Positions 1 to 8,451 of a stretch of 64,000 nt of DNA are shown in pieces; the first letter of the stretch is position 1, and each line of letters opens with the position of its first letter. The notes under the pieces were generated by a model, which was given only the letters and a program-made list of their open reading frames with translations, had not been told where the DNA came from and did not search any database. Both the position numbers and the translations under genes were made by a program. The stretch comes from Candidatus Iainarchaeum sp. (GTDB lineage: Archaea > Iainarchaeota > Iainarchaeia > Iainarchaeales > VGJJ01): contig CP064981.1 in assembly GCA_016699555.1 (NCBI GenBank), forward strand, positions 682,001 through 746,000, read 5' to 3'.

Positions 1-91
1 CGGGTGTCTTCATGCCTGTATGATTTAATCCACCTATTTAAAGATTCATTTCCGTAACAAGTGCCGCTTTTTATTCTCCTCCAGGCAGCTA

Positions 92-1039
92 TTGGTCGTG
101 TTACGCGAAAAGCTCTATGAGGAAGTCGTTCTCTCGCTTGCCCAGCGGGGATTCGAGACCAAGTCCTTCGTGGACATGAACAGTTGCTTCGACATCATCG
201 CGCGCAAGCAAGGACTCGTGCTGATATTGAAAGTGCTCACGAACATCGATGCCTTGCGCCCCGAACACGCCCAAGAATTGCACAAGCTCGCGCATGCATT
301 CAATGCCTCTCCCCTCATCGTGGGAGAACGCAGCAAGGTGCAGGAATTGCTTCCTTCGGTGCTGTATGAACGCTATGATTTGCCTGTGCTCTCCTTGCAT
401 GGATTCATTTCGCTATTGGACCAACAACTCCCCATGGAAAAATCATTCAAAGGAAAGAGCGTTGCGGTGTTGGATGCCCAAAAGTTGCGCGAAGAAAGAG
501 AAGCATCCGAAATGACGTTGAAAGAACTCTCCGAGAAAGCGCACATCTCCATCGAAAGCCTGCACCGATATGAAAAAGGCGCTCCCGCATCGATGGAAGT
601 GGCCGAAAAGCTGGAAAAGATCCTCCATACCAAGATCATCCAAGGCATCAACGTGTTCGAGTTGCCTGAAATCCCTGCAAAGCTCGAGGACAAGGCAGAA
701 ATCCCCTATAATTCGGCATTAGAACAACTCCATGAATTGGGTCTGAAGCTATCCGTTTTCGCGCATGCGCCGCTTACTGCCGCGGGAAAAGAACAGCCTT
801 TACTCATCTCCCAAAGCGATAGCGATTCAGTGCTGAAGCGCAAGGCATTCTTGCTCTCGAAGACCCGATCCATCGTGCACCAACCCGGCATGATCATCAC
901 CAAGCAGAGCAAGCACGTGCGCGTGGAAAACATCCCGGTGGTGCAGGAGGAAGAGCTTTCGACTTTTTCTTCGGTAGAAGACATCATGCATGCATTACGA
1001 GAGAAAAAATATGCCCACAAAAAGAACCAGCAAAAATAA
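92..1039 (+). CDS. Archaeal HTH-type transcriptional regulator (COG1395-like)
   Basis: The 315-residue protein resembles the conserved archaeal family of putative HTH regulators. It has an N-terminal alpha/beta domain related to nuclease or restriction folds (residues about 1-110), a Cro/C1-type helix-turn-helix at about 128-182 (LREEREASEMTLKELSEKAH, then a recognition helix ending SLHRYEKG), and a C-terminal alpha/beta region. Family members are presumed DNA-binding regulators; no target is visible here. The start is uncertain: TTG at 92 or GTG at 98 both give an N-terminus like the family's usual short MxLRE start, and there is no clear Shine-Dalgarno site. A TATA-like CTATTTAAAG lies at 34-43. 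The 3' end overlaps the next gene (isoaspartate methyltransferase) by 29 bases, so the two are probably cotranscribed. Confidence 0.8.
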   Translation: MVVLREKLYEEVVLSLAQRGFETKSFVDMNSCFDIIARKQGLVLILKVLTNIDALRPEHAQELHKLAHAFNASPLIVGERSKVQELLPSVLYERYDLPVLSLHGFISLLDQQLPMEKSFKGKSVAVLDAQKLREEREASEMTLKELSEKAHISIESLHRYEKGAPASMEVAEKLEKILHTKIIQGINVFELPEIPAKLEDKAEIPYNSALEQLHELGLKLSVFAHAPLTAAGKEQPLLISQSDSDSVLKRKAFLLSKTRSIVHQPGMIITKQSKHVRVENIPVVQEEELSTFSSVEDIMHALREKKYAHKKNQQK

Positions 1040-1727
1040 GCAGGACATCGACCCCACGCGCGAAGAATTCGTGCGATTGCGCGAAGGACTCATAGCGTAC
1101 ATGCAGCAGACCCAAGCGCTGCGGTCTTCTTTATTGACGAAGGCATTTCTCGAGATTCCGCGCGAACATTTTCTGCAAGAAGCCTATCGCATGCACGCGT
1201 ACGAGGATATGTCCGTTCCAACTCTTGGAAACGAATCCACTTCCCAGCCGCGCGTGTTAGCGCAAATGATCGAATTGCTGGATGTGCAAGAAGGCATGCG
1301 CGTATTGGAAGTGGGCAGCGGCAGCGGGTATGCATTGGCATTGCTGTCCAAGCTCGTGGGAGCGAAGGGACATGCATTTGGCGTCGATTCGAATCCGGAA
1401 CTCGTCCGATTTTCCATGAAAAAGCTCAAGGAACTCAAACTCAAAAATGTCAACGTCGTTGAAGGGGATGGCGCTTTAGGATTGGAAAAAGAAGCCCCAT
1501 TCGATCGCATCCTTGTTTCAGCGGCCGTTCCATTTGTTCCTCCCGCGTTGTTCAAACAGCTCAAAGAAAAAGGACACATCATCGCCCCCATCGGGGATAG
1601 TTTTTCGCAGCAATTGCTGAAGATGTCCAAATTCCAAGGAAAGATCATCAAGCGCGAGATCGAGGGGAATCTCTATGAGTTTTCTCCCCTGCTAAGCAAA
1701 ACACTCCAATTGAAGCGCGTGGAATAG
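1011..1727 (+). CDS. pcm: Protein-L-isoaspartate O-methyltransferase
   Basis: This enzyme methylates the abnormal L-isoaspartyl residues of aged proteins with S-adenosylmethionine and starts their repair in the cytoplasm. The 238-residue product shows the family layout: an N-terminal helical part with VPREHF-like EIPREHF, the segment STSQPRV that corresponds to the usual TISQP substrate loop, the SAM-binding motif I VLEVGSGSGYALALL at about residues 97-111, and a downstream DRILVSAA motif. I prefer ATG 1011 (MPTKRTSK) over the in-frame ATG at 990, because it shortens the overlap with the upstream regulator and has a purine-rich stretch (gagagaaaaa) just before it. The gene overlaps the upstream HTH gene by 29 bases and is probably translated from the same mRNA. 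Confidence 0.9.
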   Translation: MPTKRTSKNKQDIDPTREEFVRLREGLIAYMQQTQALRSSLLTKAFLEIPREHFLQEAYRMHAYEDMSVPTLGNESTSQPRVLAQMIELLDVQEGMRVLEVGSGSGYALALLSKLVGAKGHAFGVDSNPELVRFSMKKLKELKLKNVNVVEGDGALGLEKEAPFDRILVSAAVPFVPPALFKQLKEKGHIIAPIGDSFSQQLLKMSKFQGKIIKREIEGNLYEFSPLLSKTLQLKRVE

Positions 1728-1771
1728 CACCGAATAGACGGGCTTTTATTGCGTGGGATGAAAATATCCCT

Positions 1772-2461
1772 ATGGGCGAGCTGATTCCGCAGAAATATCC
1801 CACGAAATCCAGCCACATCGGACTGCAATGGTTGTCGTTGAAGCATGGCACAGCGCCCGGGACGCTGGTGGATGCACTTTCTCGTTTTGCCACCGAGTTG
1901 CTACGCAAATACGAGCAAGTTGAAGGACGTACCGAAGTCGCACGCATGTATGGGCGCACCCACGCGCGCGACGATCCCTGGATTGGACTTGAAAAAGTAG
2001 AAGTATTCCTGCGCCAAATCCGTTATAATGCGAACATCGTGCGCTCACTTTGTGAAAACCACCATTTTGTGGTGGCCACACTCCCTCGAAAAGAAGGCGA
2101 ACCCATTTCCATCGTGGGAGTCGCGCAATTCCTTGAAGGACCCAAGAAAAAGCTCATCGGGCAATTCACGTGCGTCTCTCCCGACATGCAGGGAAAAGGC
2201 ATCATGGAAAAGATGCACCGCGCCATCCATGGATTTGGAAGGAAATATGGGTATCGCGTGTATGAGGCTGATCTCTCTTCCGCGGGATCGCTCAAATCAT
2301 ACGAGCGCATGCAGCGCAACCCGCGCAAACGCTATGGCAAAGCCATGCCCAAGGAGGGCGTGATGGAAAAGATTGAAATAAAACTCCCTAAGAAAAAAAA
2401 TAAAGTCCCCAGCGTCAGAGTAAAAATATTTCCAGCACTACGACAGCGCAGGAGAAAGTGA
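1772..2461 (+). CDS. GNAT-like N-acetyltransferase domain protein
   Basis: This is a 229-residue protein. The central part reads like a GNAT acetyltransferase: a beta strand (LIGQFTCVSPDMQGKGIMEK) carrying the acetyl-CoA-binding Q-G-K-G-I loop at about residues 139-143, followed by a helix (MHRAIHGFGRKYGYRVYEADL) and a serine/tyrosine segment (SAGSLKSYERM) near the usual catalytic Tyr position. The N-terminal 100 residues and the very basic tail (about 45 residues rich in Lys/Arg) are not recognised. The substrate is unknown; the tail could contact nucleic acid or the ribosome. A TATA-like CTTTTATT at 1743-1750 sits about 26 bases before the ATG, which suggests leaderless transcription separate from pcm. 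Confidence 0.6.
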   Translation: MGELIPQKYPTKSSHIGLQWLSLKHGTAPGTLVDALSRFATELLRKYEQVEGRTEVARMYGRTHARDDPWIGLEKVEVFLRQIRYNANIVRSLCENHHFVVATLPRKEGEPISIVGVAQFLEGPKKKLIGQFTCVSPDMQGKGIMEKMHRAIHGFGRKYGYRVYEADLSSAGSLKSYERMQRNPRKRYGKAMPKEGVMEKIEIKLPKKKNKVPSVRVKIFPALRQRRRK

Positions 2462-2569
2462 AACCGATGCTTGCTGACCCCCTTCCGGCAGTGGGCCCCC
2501 TCTACGCGCATGCGACAGTTCCCATCTCGCACAGGAAAGCAAATAAAACCATCCCGCGGAAGAAATAGT

Positions 2570-2884
2570 ATGCAGCTCCAACTCACCCATAAAACGCCGG
2601 GCGGAAAGCTCGTCCGATTGCAGATCGAATATTCGCATTTCGATGTCGAAAAAGTAAAAATCGCGGGAGACTTTTTCTTGCATCCCGAAGAGAGCATCGG
2701 CGATTTGGAGGGCGCACTCATCCATTTCTCGCGCGATATTTCGGTCGAACGCCTGATGCAGAAAATGGATGCGGCCCTGGCCATTCGTTCGGCTCAATTA
2801 GTGGGAATTGACACGCGCACCCTGGCGACGCTCATATGCACCGCCATCAAACCAACCGAAAGCACGAATGATTTTGATTATTGA
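2570..2884 (+). CDS. lplB: Lipoate-protein ligase, small accessory subunit LplB
   Basis: The 104-residue protein matches the separate C-terminal domain of archaeal lipoate ligase known from Thermoplasma, where LplA needs a second polypeptide to form lipoyl-AMP. Typical features are GGKLVRLQIE near the N-terminus, the strand-turn VKIAGDFFLHPEESI, and a helix beginning LEGALIHFS. An in-frame ORF extends upstream to 2471, but that extension is low-complexity and basic. ATG 2570 is preferred because an AAATAAAA box lies at 2541-2548, about 25 bases upstream, as in other leaderless genes here. LplA follows 15 bases downstream, so the two halves of the enzyme are made from one mRNA. Confidence 0.78.
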   Translation: MQLQLTHKTPGGKLVRLQIEYSHFDVEKVKIAGDFFLHPEESIGDLEGALIHFSRDISVERLMQKMDAALAIRSAQLVGIDTRTLATLICTAIKPTESTNDFDY

Positions 2885-2899
2885 GGAGGGCATGCAATC

Positions 2900-3655
2900 A
2901 TGGACCACGCGAAATGGCGCTTCATCCCCCCGCATGCTCAAAATGCCTACATGAATGTGGCGTTAGAAGACGTATGCATCAACGCGGTCGCGGAAAAGAA
3001 AAGCCCACCCATTATCCGCTTCTATAATTGGGAGCCCTCCGCAGTCATTATTGGGTATTTCCAATCCCTCGAGCAGGAAGTCAATCTCCAAGCATGTAGA
3101 AGTGATGGCGTGGATGTCGTGCGAAGACGCACTGGAGGAGGGGGAATCTACCAAGACGTGCACGGGGGATTAACATACTCCGTGGTGGCACCTGACTCTT
3201 TCTTCCCGCGCGAAATCATTCCCTCCTATCAGCGCGTGGCCGAGTGGATGATCACAGGATTGAAGGAATTGAACATCGACGCGCAATTCGCCCCCATCAA
3301 TGACATCCAAGTCCATGGGAAAAAGATCTCCGGGAATGCCCAGACGCGCAGGAAGGGAGTAATCCTCATTCATGGGACGCTGCTCTTCGATGTAAATCCC
3401 GAAAAGATGTTCACCTATTTGCGTGTCCCCGATGAAAAGATCAAAGACAAGATGATCGCTTCCGTCAAAGAACGCGTCATCGGAATCAAGCACTTCGGCG
3501 TGGGATCGCGTGAAGAAGGATATGCCGCGCTGAAAAAGGGATTCTTGCACGCAAAAGAATTCGAAGAAATGGAGCTCACGAGCGACGAATTGAACGCTGC
3601 CGAAGAGCTCGTGGAAGAAAAATACTCACTACCGCAATGGATCGCACAGCGGTAG
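2900..3655 (+). CDS. lplA: Lipoate-protein ligase A catalytic subunit
   Basis: This enzyme activates lipoate with ATP and transfers it to the lysine of a lipoyl domain. The 251-residue protein has the family's RRRTGGGGIYQD signature (about residues 74-85) that binds the adenylate, and KKISGNAQTRRKG (about 140-152) containing the conserved lysine. It lacks the C-terminal accessory domain of bacterial LplA; that piece is encoded just upstream as LplB. GGAGGG at 2885-2890 is spaced 9 bases from ATG 2900, so this downstream operon gene uses a Shine-Dalgarno site, unlike the leaderless first gene. The obvious acceptor in the window is Lys43 of the dihydrolipoyl acetyltransferase (6410-7753). Confidence 0.92.
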   Translation: MDHAKWRFIPPHAQNAYMNVALEDVCINAVAEKKSPPIIRFYNWEPSAVIIGYFQSLEQEVNLQACRSDGVDVVRRRTGGGGIYQDVHGGLTYSVVAPDSFFPREIIPSYQRVAEWMITGLKELNIDAQFAPINDIQVHGKKISGNAQTRRKGVILIHGTLLFDVNPEKMFTYLRVPDEKIKDKMIASVKERVIGIKHFGVGSREEGYAALKKGFLHAKEFEEMELTSDELNAAEELVEEKYSLPQWIAQR

Positions 3656-3677
3656 GACTAGACATGCAAGCCTGTTG

Positions 3678-4289
3678 TCAAATCAACTCCGCGACGTTCC
3701 CACTCGCGGTTCCACCTATACTGAGGAAATGATACACCAGTGGAACCGGCACAGTGGTGTAGTCCGTTCCAACGAATAATTTTTGTCCGATTATGCTATT
3801 GCCAACACAATACTTTTCGGTCAATACCGCTTGATCGTCTTGACTATCGGGGACAGTACTCGTGGTCTCGGACGTGACGCTCTCATCCGCCGTCGTTGCG
3901 CCTGTACCCAAATCAAAATCAAGCGTGAGCATTCCACTAATAGGATTCCCCGTCACGCCCGGAGGCTGGAATGTGATTTTGTATTTGGCGGGAAGGCCCG
4001 AGTCGTCGACGACGCTCAATGAAGTAATATATCCAATCAACTGCGCGTTCGAAAGGCGCGTTTGAATGGGGCTATCCAACGCAACTACTGCAACCACCCC
4101 CGCGTCATATGGGAATTGTCCACTATCGGTATCATAACAAAATTCCGACACCGTGCGAGGAGGAGTAATGCTCGTGCCAATCGCTAAAAAAGTGGAATTG
4201 GCCAAGAAAAGTCCCAACACTACAATGACGACCCCAATCGCAACCATTTGCGGGAAATCGACTCGACCGCTGGTGGATTTCTTACTCAT
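3678..4289 (-). CDS. Membrane-anchored protein of unknown function
   Basis: The 203-residue product is not recognised. It has a short basic N-terminus (MSKKSTSGRVD), one hydrophobic helix at about residues 13-36 (MVAIGVVIVVLGLFLANSTF), and an extracytoplasmic part rich in Thr/Ser with two cysteines (EFCYDTD and EKYCVGNS) that could form a disulphide. This resembles a signal-anchored surface or envelope protein. It lies 29 bases downstream of another anchored protein on the same strand, with GGAG at about 4300-4303 before its ATG, so the two may form a small operon. It converges with lplA. Confidence 0.6.
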   Translation of the reverse strand: MSKKSTSGRVDFPQMVAIGVVIVVLGLFLANSTFLAIGTSITPPRTVSEFCYDTDSGQFPYDAGVVAVVALDSPIQTRLSNAQLIGYITSLSVVDDSGLPAKYKITFQPPGVTGNPISGMLTLDFDLGTGATTADESVTSETTSTVPDSQDDQAVLTEKYCVGNSIIGQKLFVGTDYTTVPVPLVYHFLSIGGTASGNVAELI

Positions 4290-4318
4290 AGCATATCAAC
4301 TCCAATATCAACATTCAA

Positions 4319-4924
4319 TCAATTCCCCGTTTTTAATGTCGCGCCGCACGTCCAACCATCCGGTTGCGTCGCTGCGGAAACGCGCACGCTGACGGTGTTT
4401 GCGGTCTCGATATCCGTACACATCCCACTACCCAATTGTGTCGGAATCCCATTAGCCCCCACTACAAAGCCGGATTGCGTGGTATTGTAGATGCATTGCC
4501 GCTTCTGCGTGGAAGAAATCGTGGTGATGGATTGGCAGTAAGCCGTGGTGCAAGGGATATTGTTCTGCGTCTCGCAAGCGGTGCGAGCGGATTGGCATTG
4601 CGTTATCCCATCTTGTGCGGCCAGCGACATCGCTACGCCGCTACCCACATACGCGGGTACATTACGCTGTGTCGAAGAAGGGCATGCGGGGCCGGCAGGG
4701 GTTGTCGTAACCGTCGTATCCACTAAACCCGTGCGCACATCCGTTGGAGGAGTGGTAGGAGGGATGATGGGTGGTGGTGTAACCGGGGGAATAGTGGGTT
4801 GTGTCGGAATGGTGATGGGCGGTTGAACGGGCTGGTTCACGAATCCCTGGATCAAGAAAAATGCCATTAGCGTGATAACCGCTGCCCCTCCCACCAGGGC
4901 AATCGCCATTTGCTTTTCGTCCAT
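4319..4924 (-). CDS. Membrane-anchored Pro/Thr-rich, Cys-rich protein
   Basis: The 201-residue protein is not assignable to a family. It has a signal-anchor helix (about residues 6-28), a Pro/Thr/Ile-rich stalk (about 30-65) and a C-terminal domain with nine cysteines, which suggests a disulphide-stabilised extracellular domain. ATG 4924 is chosen over TTG 4930: an ATTTAATAA box at 4945-4953 lies about 25 bases upstream, matching the leaderless pattern of the window. It is the first gene of a probable two-gene unit with the anchored protein at 3678-4289. Confidence 0.6.
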   Translation of the reverse strand: MDEKQMAIALVGGAAVITLMAFFLIQGFVNQPVQPPITIPTQPTIPPVTPPPIIPPTTPPTDVRTGLVDTTVTTTPAGPACPSSTQRNVPAYVGSGVAMSLAAQDGITQCQSARTACETQNNIPCTTAYCQSITTISSTQKRQCIYNTTQSGFVVGANGIPTQLGSGMCTDIETANTVSVRVSAATQPDGWTCGATLKTGN

Positions 4925-4976
4925 ATCCAAGGGGCGGAATTGGGGTTATTAAATCTGCAGCGTGGAGTGAATGAAT

Positions 4977-6392
4977 TCAATAGTGCACGCCTTTCTTGAG
5001 TGCATTTTCGGCTGCTTCGGCGATGGCTTCGCTATAGGTTGGGTGGGGGTGCACCGTGCCCGCAATATCTTCCAACCGCGAAGCCGTCTCGATGGCGAAT
5101 GCCACCTCGGAGATGAGTTCCGACACGCGACCTCCGACCAGTAATCCGCCCAACACGACATGCGAAACCGGATCGGCGATGAGTTTGACAAACCCCGCGG
5201 GACGATGACTTCCCAGCGCACGACCATTCGCAGAGAAAGGAAAAAACCCCGTGATGATCTGCCTTCCCTGCTTGAGGGCTTCTTGTTCTTGCAGCCCCAC
5301 ATAAGCGATCTCGGGATCCGAATACACCACGGAAGGGACGACTTGCGCATCATACGCAGAAGGCAAGCCTGCGCAAACTTCTGCGGCGATCTTTCCCATA
5401 TAGAATCCGCGATGCGCCAGCATGGGATTTCCCGTCACGTCGCCGATCGCCAAAATTTTTGGATCGGAGGTGAAGCATTTCTCGTTCACGGCAACAAACC
5501 CTTGCTCATCCAATTTCACCTTTGTATTCTCTAACCCCAAATTCTCGGTGTTGGGCACGCGACCCGTTGCGACGAGGACTTTTTCCACGTCGAGTTGCGT
5601 CAGTGTCCCGTCTTTGGCTTTCGTGGAGAGAATCGTTCCGCTCTTGGATGCAGCTGCGGACGCGATCTCCGTGTTAGTGAGGATCTTCACGCCGAACTGC
5701 TCCAACTGCTTGCGCATGAGCTCGGAGACGATGGGATCGGCTTGCGAGAGAATCGTTGGAGAGCGTTGGATCATCGTGACTTGCGTGCCAAATTTCTGGT
5801 AGACGTGCGCGAGTTCCACCGCGATATAGCCTCCACCCACAATAGCCATGCTGTTAGGGATCTGCTGCAGCGAAAGGGCTTCTTTCGAGGTGATGACCGT
5901 TTGCCCGTTGAATGGGAGCTGCGGCAATTCCATCGGTCGCGCGCCCGAAGCGAGGATGATGTTGTCCGCGGTGAGCGTGAGCGTCTCATGGGCTTGCTCG
6001 ATATGGAGTTGGTGGCTCTTCTCGAATGTCGCGGTGCCGAACATCACATCCACACCCGCTTTCTTGAGCAGGGTTTCAATTCCCTTCGTGAGTTGATCGA
6101 TGACACTCGACTTGAATTGCTGGGTTTGCGTGAAATCCAGAGTGGCATTGGAGATGTGAATCCCTAACTCCTGCGAGTGCGTGCAGTCGTGAAAGAGATT
6201 CGCGGTATGGATGAGCGACTTGGAGGGGATGCATCCATGATGCAAACAAATCCCTCCCAAGCCCTTGGGGTCTTTCTCGATGAGCGTGACTTGCTTCCCC
6301 AATTTGCCCGCGCGCAGCGCCGCCACGTAACCGCCTGGACCGCTGCCGATGATCGCAATGTCAGTATGCTCGGTGGTTTCGCCCATGACCAT
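4977..6392 (-). CDS. lpdA: Dihydrolipoamide dehydrogenase (E3)
   Basis: E3 reoxidises the dihydrolipoyl group of E2 with FAD and NAD+. The 471-residue sequence has the FAD motif GSGPGG (residues 16-21), the redox-active disulphide Cys49/Cys54 in GGICLHHGCIPSKSL, the NAD-binding GGGYIAVELA, the second FAD motif ILAIGDVTG, and the C-terminal interface motif HPHPTYSEA carrying the His-Glu catalytic pair of the partner subunit. Length is normal for the family. The start is ATG 6392 or 6386. It follows the E2 gene with a 17-base gap, so E2 and E3 are an operon. Confidence 0.95.
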   Translation of the reverse strand: MVMGETTEHTDIAIIGSGPGGYVAALRAGKLGKQVTLIEKDPKGLGGICLHHGCIPSKSLIHTANLFHDCTHSQELGIHISNATLDFTQTQQFKSSVIDQLTKGIETLLKKAGVDVMFGTATFEKSHQLHIEQAHETLTLTADNIILASGARPMELPQLPFNGQTVITSKEALSLQQIPNSMAIVGGGYIAVELAHVYQKFGTQVTMIQRSPTILSQADPIVSELMRKQLEQFGVKILTNTEIASAAASKSGTILSTKAKDGTLTQLDVEKVLVATGRVPNTENLGLENTKVKLDEQGFVAVNEKCFTSDPKILAIGDVTGNPMLAHRGFYMGKIAAEVCAGLPSAYDAQVVPSVVYSDPEIAYVGLQEQEALKQGRQIITGFFPFSANGRALGSHRPAGFVKLIADPVSHVVLGGLLVGGRVSELISEVAFAIETASRLEDIAGTVHPHPTYSEAIAEAAENALKKGVHY

Positions 6393-6409
6393 AATCGTTC
6401 ACACCCGCG

Positions 6410-7753
6410 TTAGACCACGTCCACGAGGAACAAGCCGGGGTCTTCCAAGTGTTGCAATACCTCATTGCAGAATCGCACGGCTTGCGCGCCATCGATGAGG
6501 CGATGGTCGAAGGTGAGAGAGACGGTCATCATGTGGCGCGGCATGATCTTTCCTTCTACTACTACGGGCCGCTGCGCGATCTTCCCCAATCCCAAAATGC
6601 CCACTTCTGGCCAGTTAATGACCGGCGTGGCATACGTACCACCGAGGCTGCCGATGTTGGTGATTGTGAAAGTACTTCCGCGCAAATTTTCCGGCGCCAC
6701 CGTGCGTTCGCGTGCTTGCTGTGCGAGCGTTTGCATTTCTTTGGCGATTTCTACGATGGACTTCTTGTCCGCATCTCTTATGACGACGACCATCAACCCG
6801 TCTTCGGTGTCAACGGCAATGCCGATGTGATAGTATCTTTTGTAAACGGCTTCGCCGCTGGCGTCGTCGATAGAAGCATTCATCCAAGGATGGTTCTTCA
6901 GCGCCGCCACGCTGGCCTTGACGACGAAAGCGAGATAGGTGAGGGAGATCCCTTTCTTCTTGAGCTCTTCCTTTTTCTTCTCGCGGAGCTTGACCAATTC
7001 CGTCACGTCGACTTCGTCCATGTGCGTGACTTGCACCGCCGTAAACATGGACTTGACCATGCGATCGGAAATGGTCTTACGGATCCCCTTGATGGGAATC
7101 CTTTCCTCTGTTCCCTCGGGCTTCCACGCCGGCTTACCGGGTTCGAGTGAGGGGACATTAAGCAGGCGCGGACCCATTCCATTCGGTGAGGCAACAGGAG
7201 AACTTAATGTAGAAGTTGGCGTGGGCTTTGGAGTGCTGGCCGCATTTCCCCCTAAAGATTGGGCGCGCTTGACGTCGTCATCCGTAATTCTCCCGGCGGG
7301 GCCAGTGCCTTTCAACGTAGTAATATCAATTCCCAGCTGCCGTGCCAATTGACGCGTAGAGGGGGTGGCTAAAACGCTTCCCACTCCTCCTGCAGAAGCA
7401 TTCATGGGGTTGGCAGCGGGTTTCTGTGGTGGAGTAGTCGCAGCCGCAGGAACGGGCTTGCTTGGAATTCCTGCAGGAGAGGGAGTAGGCGTCATGCCAA
7501 TACCGCTTCTTTCTCCTGCATCCCCGATCTGGGCCAAGACCGATCCGACTTTGACGATCTCGCCTGCCTTGCCGAACAGCTTCAGAATCACTCCCGCGCG
7601 CGGCGCAGGGATTTCGACGACGGCTTTATCGGTCTCTATTTCCGCAAGGGGTTGGTCGGCCTTGATGGTGTCGCCTTCCTTGACCAACCATTTGATGAGC
7701 GTCCCCTCGGTGGTGCCTTCTCCTACATCCGGGAATTTGAAATCCAATGGCAT
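6410..7753 (-). CDS. pdhC: Dihydrolipoamide acetyltransferase (E2 of pyruvate dehydrogenase)
   Basis: This is the core subunit that carries the lipoyl swinging arm and transfers acetyl to CoA. The 447 residues show, in order, one lipoyl domain with acceptor Lys43 in EIETDKAVVEIP, a Pro/Ala linker, a peripheral subunit-binding domain (TPSTRQLARQLGID...GRITDDDVKRA, about 130-167), a second linker, and the acyltransferase domain ending with the catalytic motif FDHRLIDG. One lipoyl domain rather than two or three is typical of compact Gram-positive or archaeal enzymes. A CTTTAAATT box at about 7776-7784 lies 27 bases before the ATG (leaderless start). E3 follows in the same unit; the E1 genes lie about 1.3 kb upstream in a separate unit on the same strand. 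Confidence 0.95.
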   Translation of the reverse strand: MPLDFKFPDVGEGTTEGTLIKWLVKEGDTIKADQPLAEIETDKAVVEIPAPRAGVILKLFGKAGEIVKVGSVLAQIGDAGERSGIGMTPTPSPAGIPSKPVPAAATTPPQKPAANPMNASAGGVGSVLATPSTRQLARQLGIDITTLKGTGPAGRITDDDVKRAQSLGGNAASTPKPTPTSTLSSPVASPNGMGPRLLNVPSLEPGKPAWKPEGTEERIPIKGIRKTISDRMVKSMFTAVQVTHMDEVDVTELVKLREKKKEELKKKGISLTYLAFVVKASVAALKNHPWMNASIDDASGEAVYKRYYHIGIAVDTEDGLMVVVIRDADKKSIVEIAKEMQTLAQQARERTVAPENLRGSTFTITNIGSLGGTYATPVINWPEVGILGLGKIAQRPVVVEGKIMPRHMMTVSLTFDHRLIDGAQAVRFCNEVLQHLEDPGLFLVDVV

Positions 7754-7810
7754 ATGCGAGAAAAATGGATTCGGGCAATTTAAAGGTGCATTGAAGCAGG
7801 AAATGAACCC

Positions 7811-8368
7811 TCATTTCGACAATCGATCCTTGCGCGGGGTGGCCTTCCCACCATTTTCCACGTCCGCGATGCAGGCATGATATACGCGCATGAAGAGTGG
7901 CATGAAATCCCGATTGGCATGCACGTGCACACGCGCGAGCATCTCCGTAATATCGCTTTCGTGCGGCACGCCTGCTTCTCGTGCACGCTGGGGGCGTAAT
8001 TCCAATTCCATGCGTTGGGCCAATAACCACTTCGTGAGGCGCTGACGCAGCGCGGCATCCCTGATATTGAATGCATCCAAAACCACTTTGGCCGCGATGC
8101 GCGTGGTGCTCGTCACGATCCGGCGTTGCAGGAAATGGTCTTTCATCAGCACATTCTCAACCGTTTCTCGGGGAAATTTTTGGGCAACCAATTCCTCGAC
8201 CTTACGGTTATTCGCGCGCTTGGCGGCATCAATCACATACTTGCGCATGATGGGGCCGACGTGATGCTTCACCACTTTTTTCCCGTGCTCGTGCGCGGGA
8301 GCAATTAATTCATGATGGTAGTTCCGGTGCAGCAGACTCTTTCGAGGAGAAGGACTATTTCCAGGCAT
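7811..8368 (-). CDS. Conserved-looking basic protein of unknown function
   Basis: The 185-residue protein is unrecognised. It is basic, rich in Arg and His, predicted mostly helical, and has no membrane segment or signal peptide. A region around residues 60-120 (ETVENVLMKDHFLQRRIVTS, then DAFNIRDAALRQRLTKWLLA) looks like a helical bundle. It sits between the two halves of the pyruvate dehydrogenase locus on the same strand, 57 bases before the E2 gene, but E2 has its own promoter. Its ATG is about 27 bases downstream of the reverse-strand TTTAAATT box in the divergent region shared with the CPBP protease gene. Confidence 0.55.
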   Translation of the reverse strand: MPGNSPSPRKSLLHRNYHHELIAPAHEHGKKVVKHHVGPIMRKYVIDAAKRANNRKVEELVAQKFPRETVENVLMKDHFLQRRIVTSTTRIAAKVVLDAFNIRDAALRQRLTKWLLAQRMELELRPQRAREAGVPHESDITEMLARVHVHANRDFMPLFMRVYHACIADVENGGKATPRKDRLSK

Positions 8369-8386
8369 AGGAATGGGAGTGCGATT

Positions 8387-8402
8387 GGATAATTTAAATA
8401 AC
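8387..8402. promoter_or_regulatory. Shared divergent TATA element
   Basis: The gap between divergent starts at 8368 (minus) and 8452 (plus) contains one AT-rich core, GGATAATTTAAATAAC. Its near-palindromic TTTAAA can act as a TATA box in either direction. It lies about 27 bases from the minus-strand ATG (leaderless) and about 55 bases from the plus-strand ATG. Function is inferred from position and composition only. Confidence 0.45.
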
Positions 8403-8451
8403 TAGCAATATCGCACTACTGATGTTATCGTTTTGACCCGCTGCTACCACT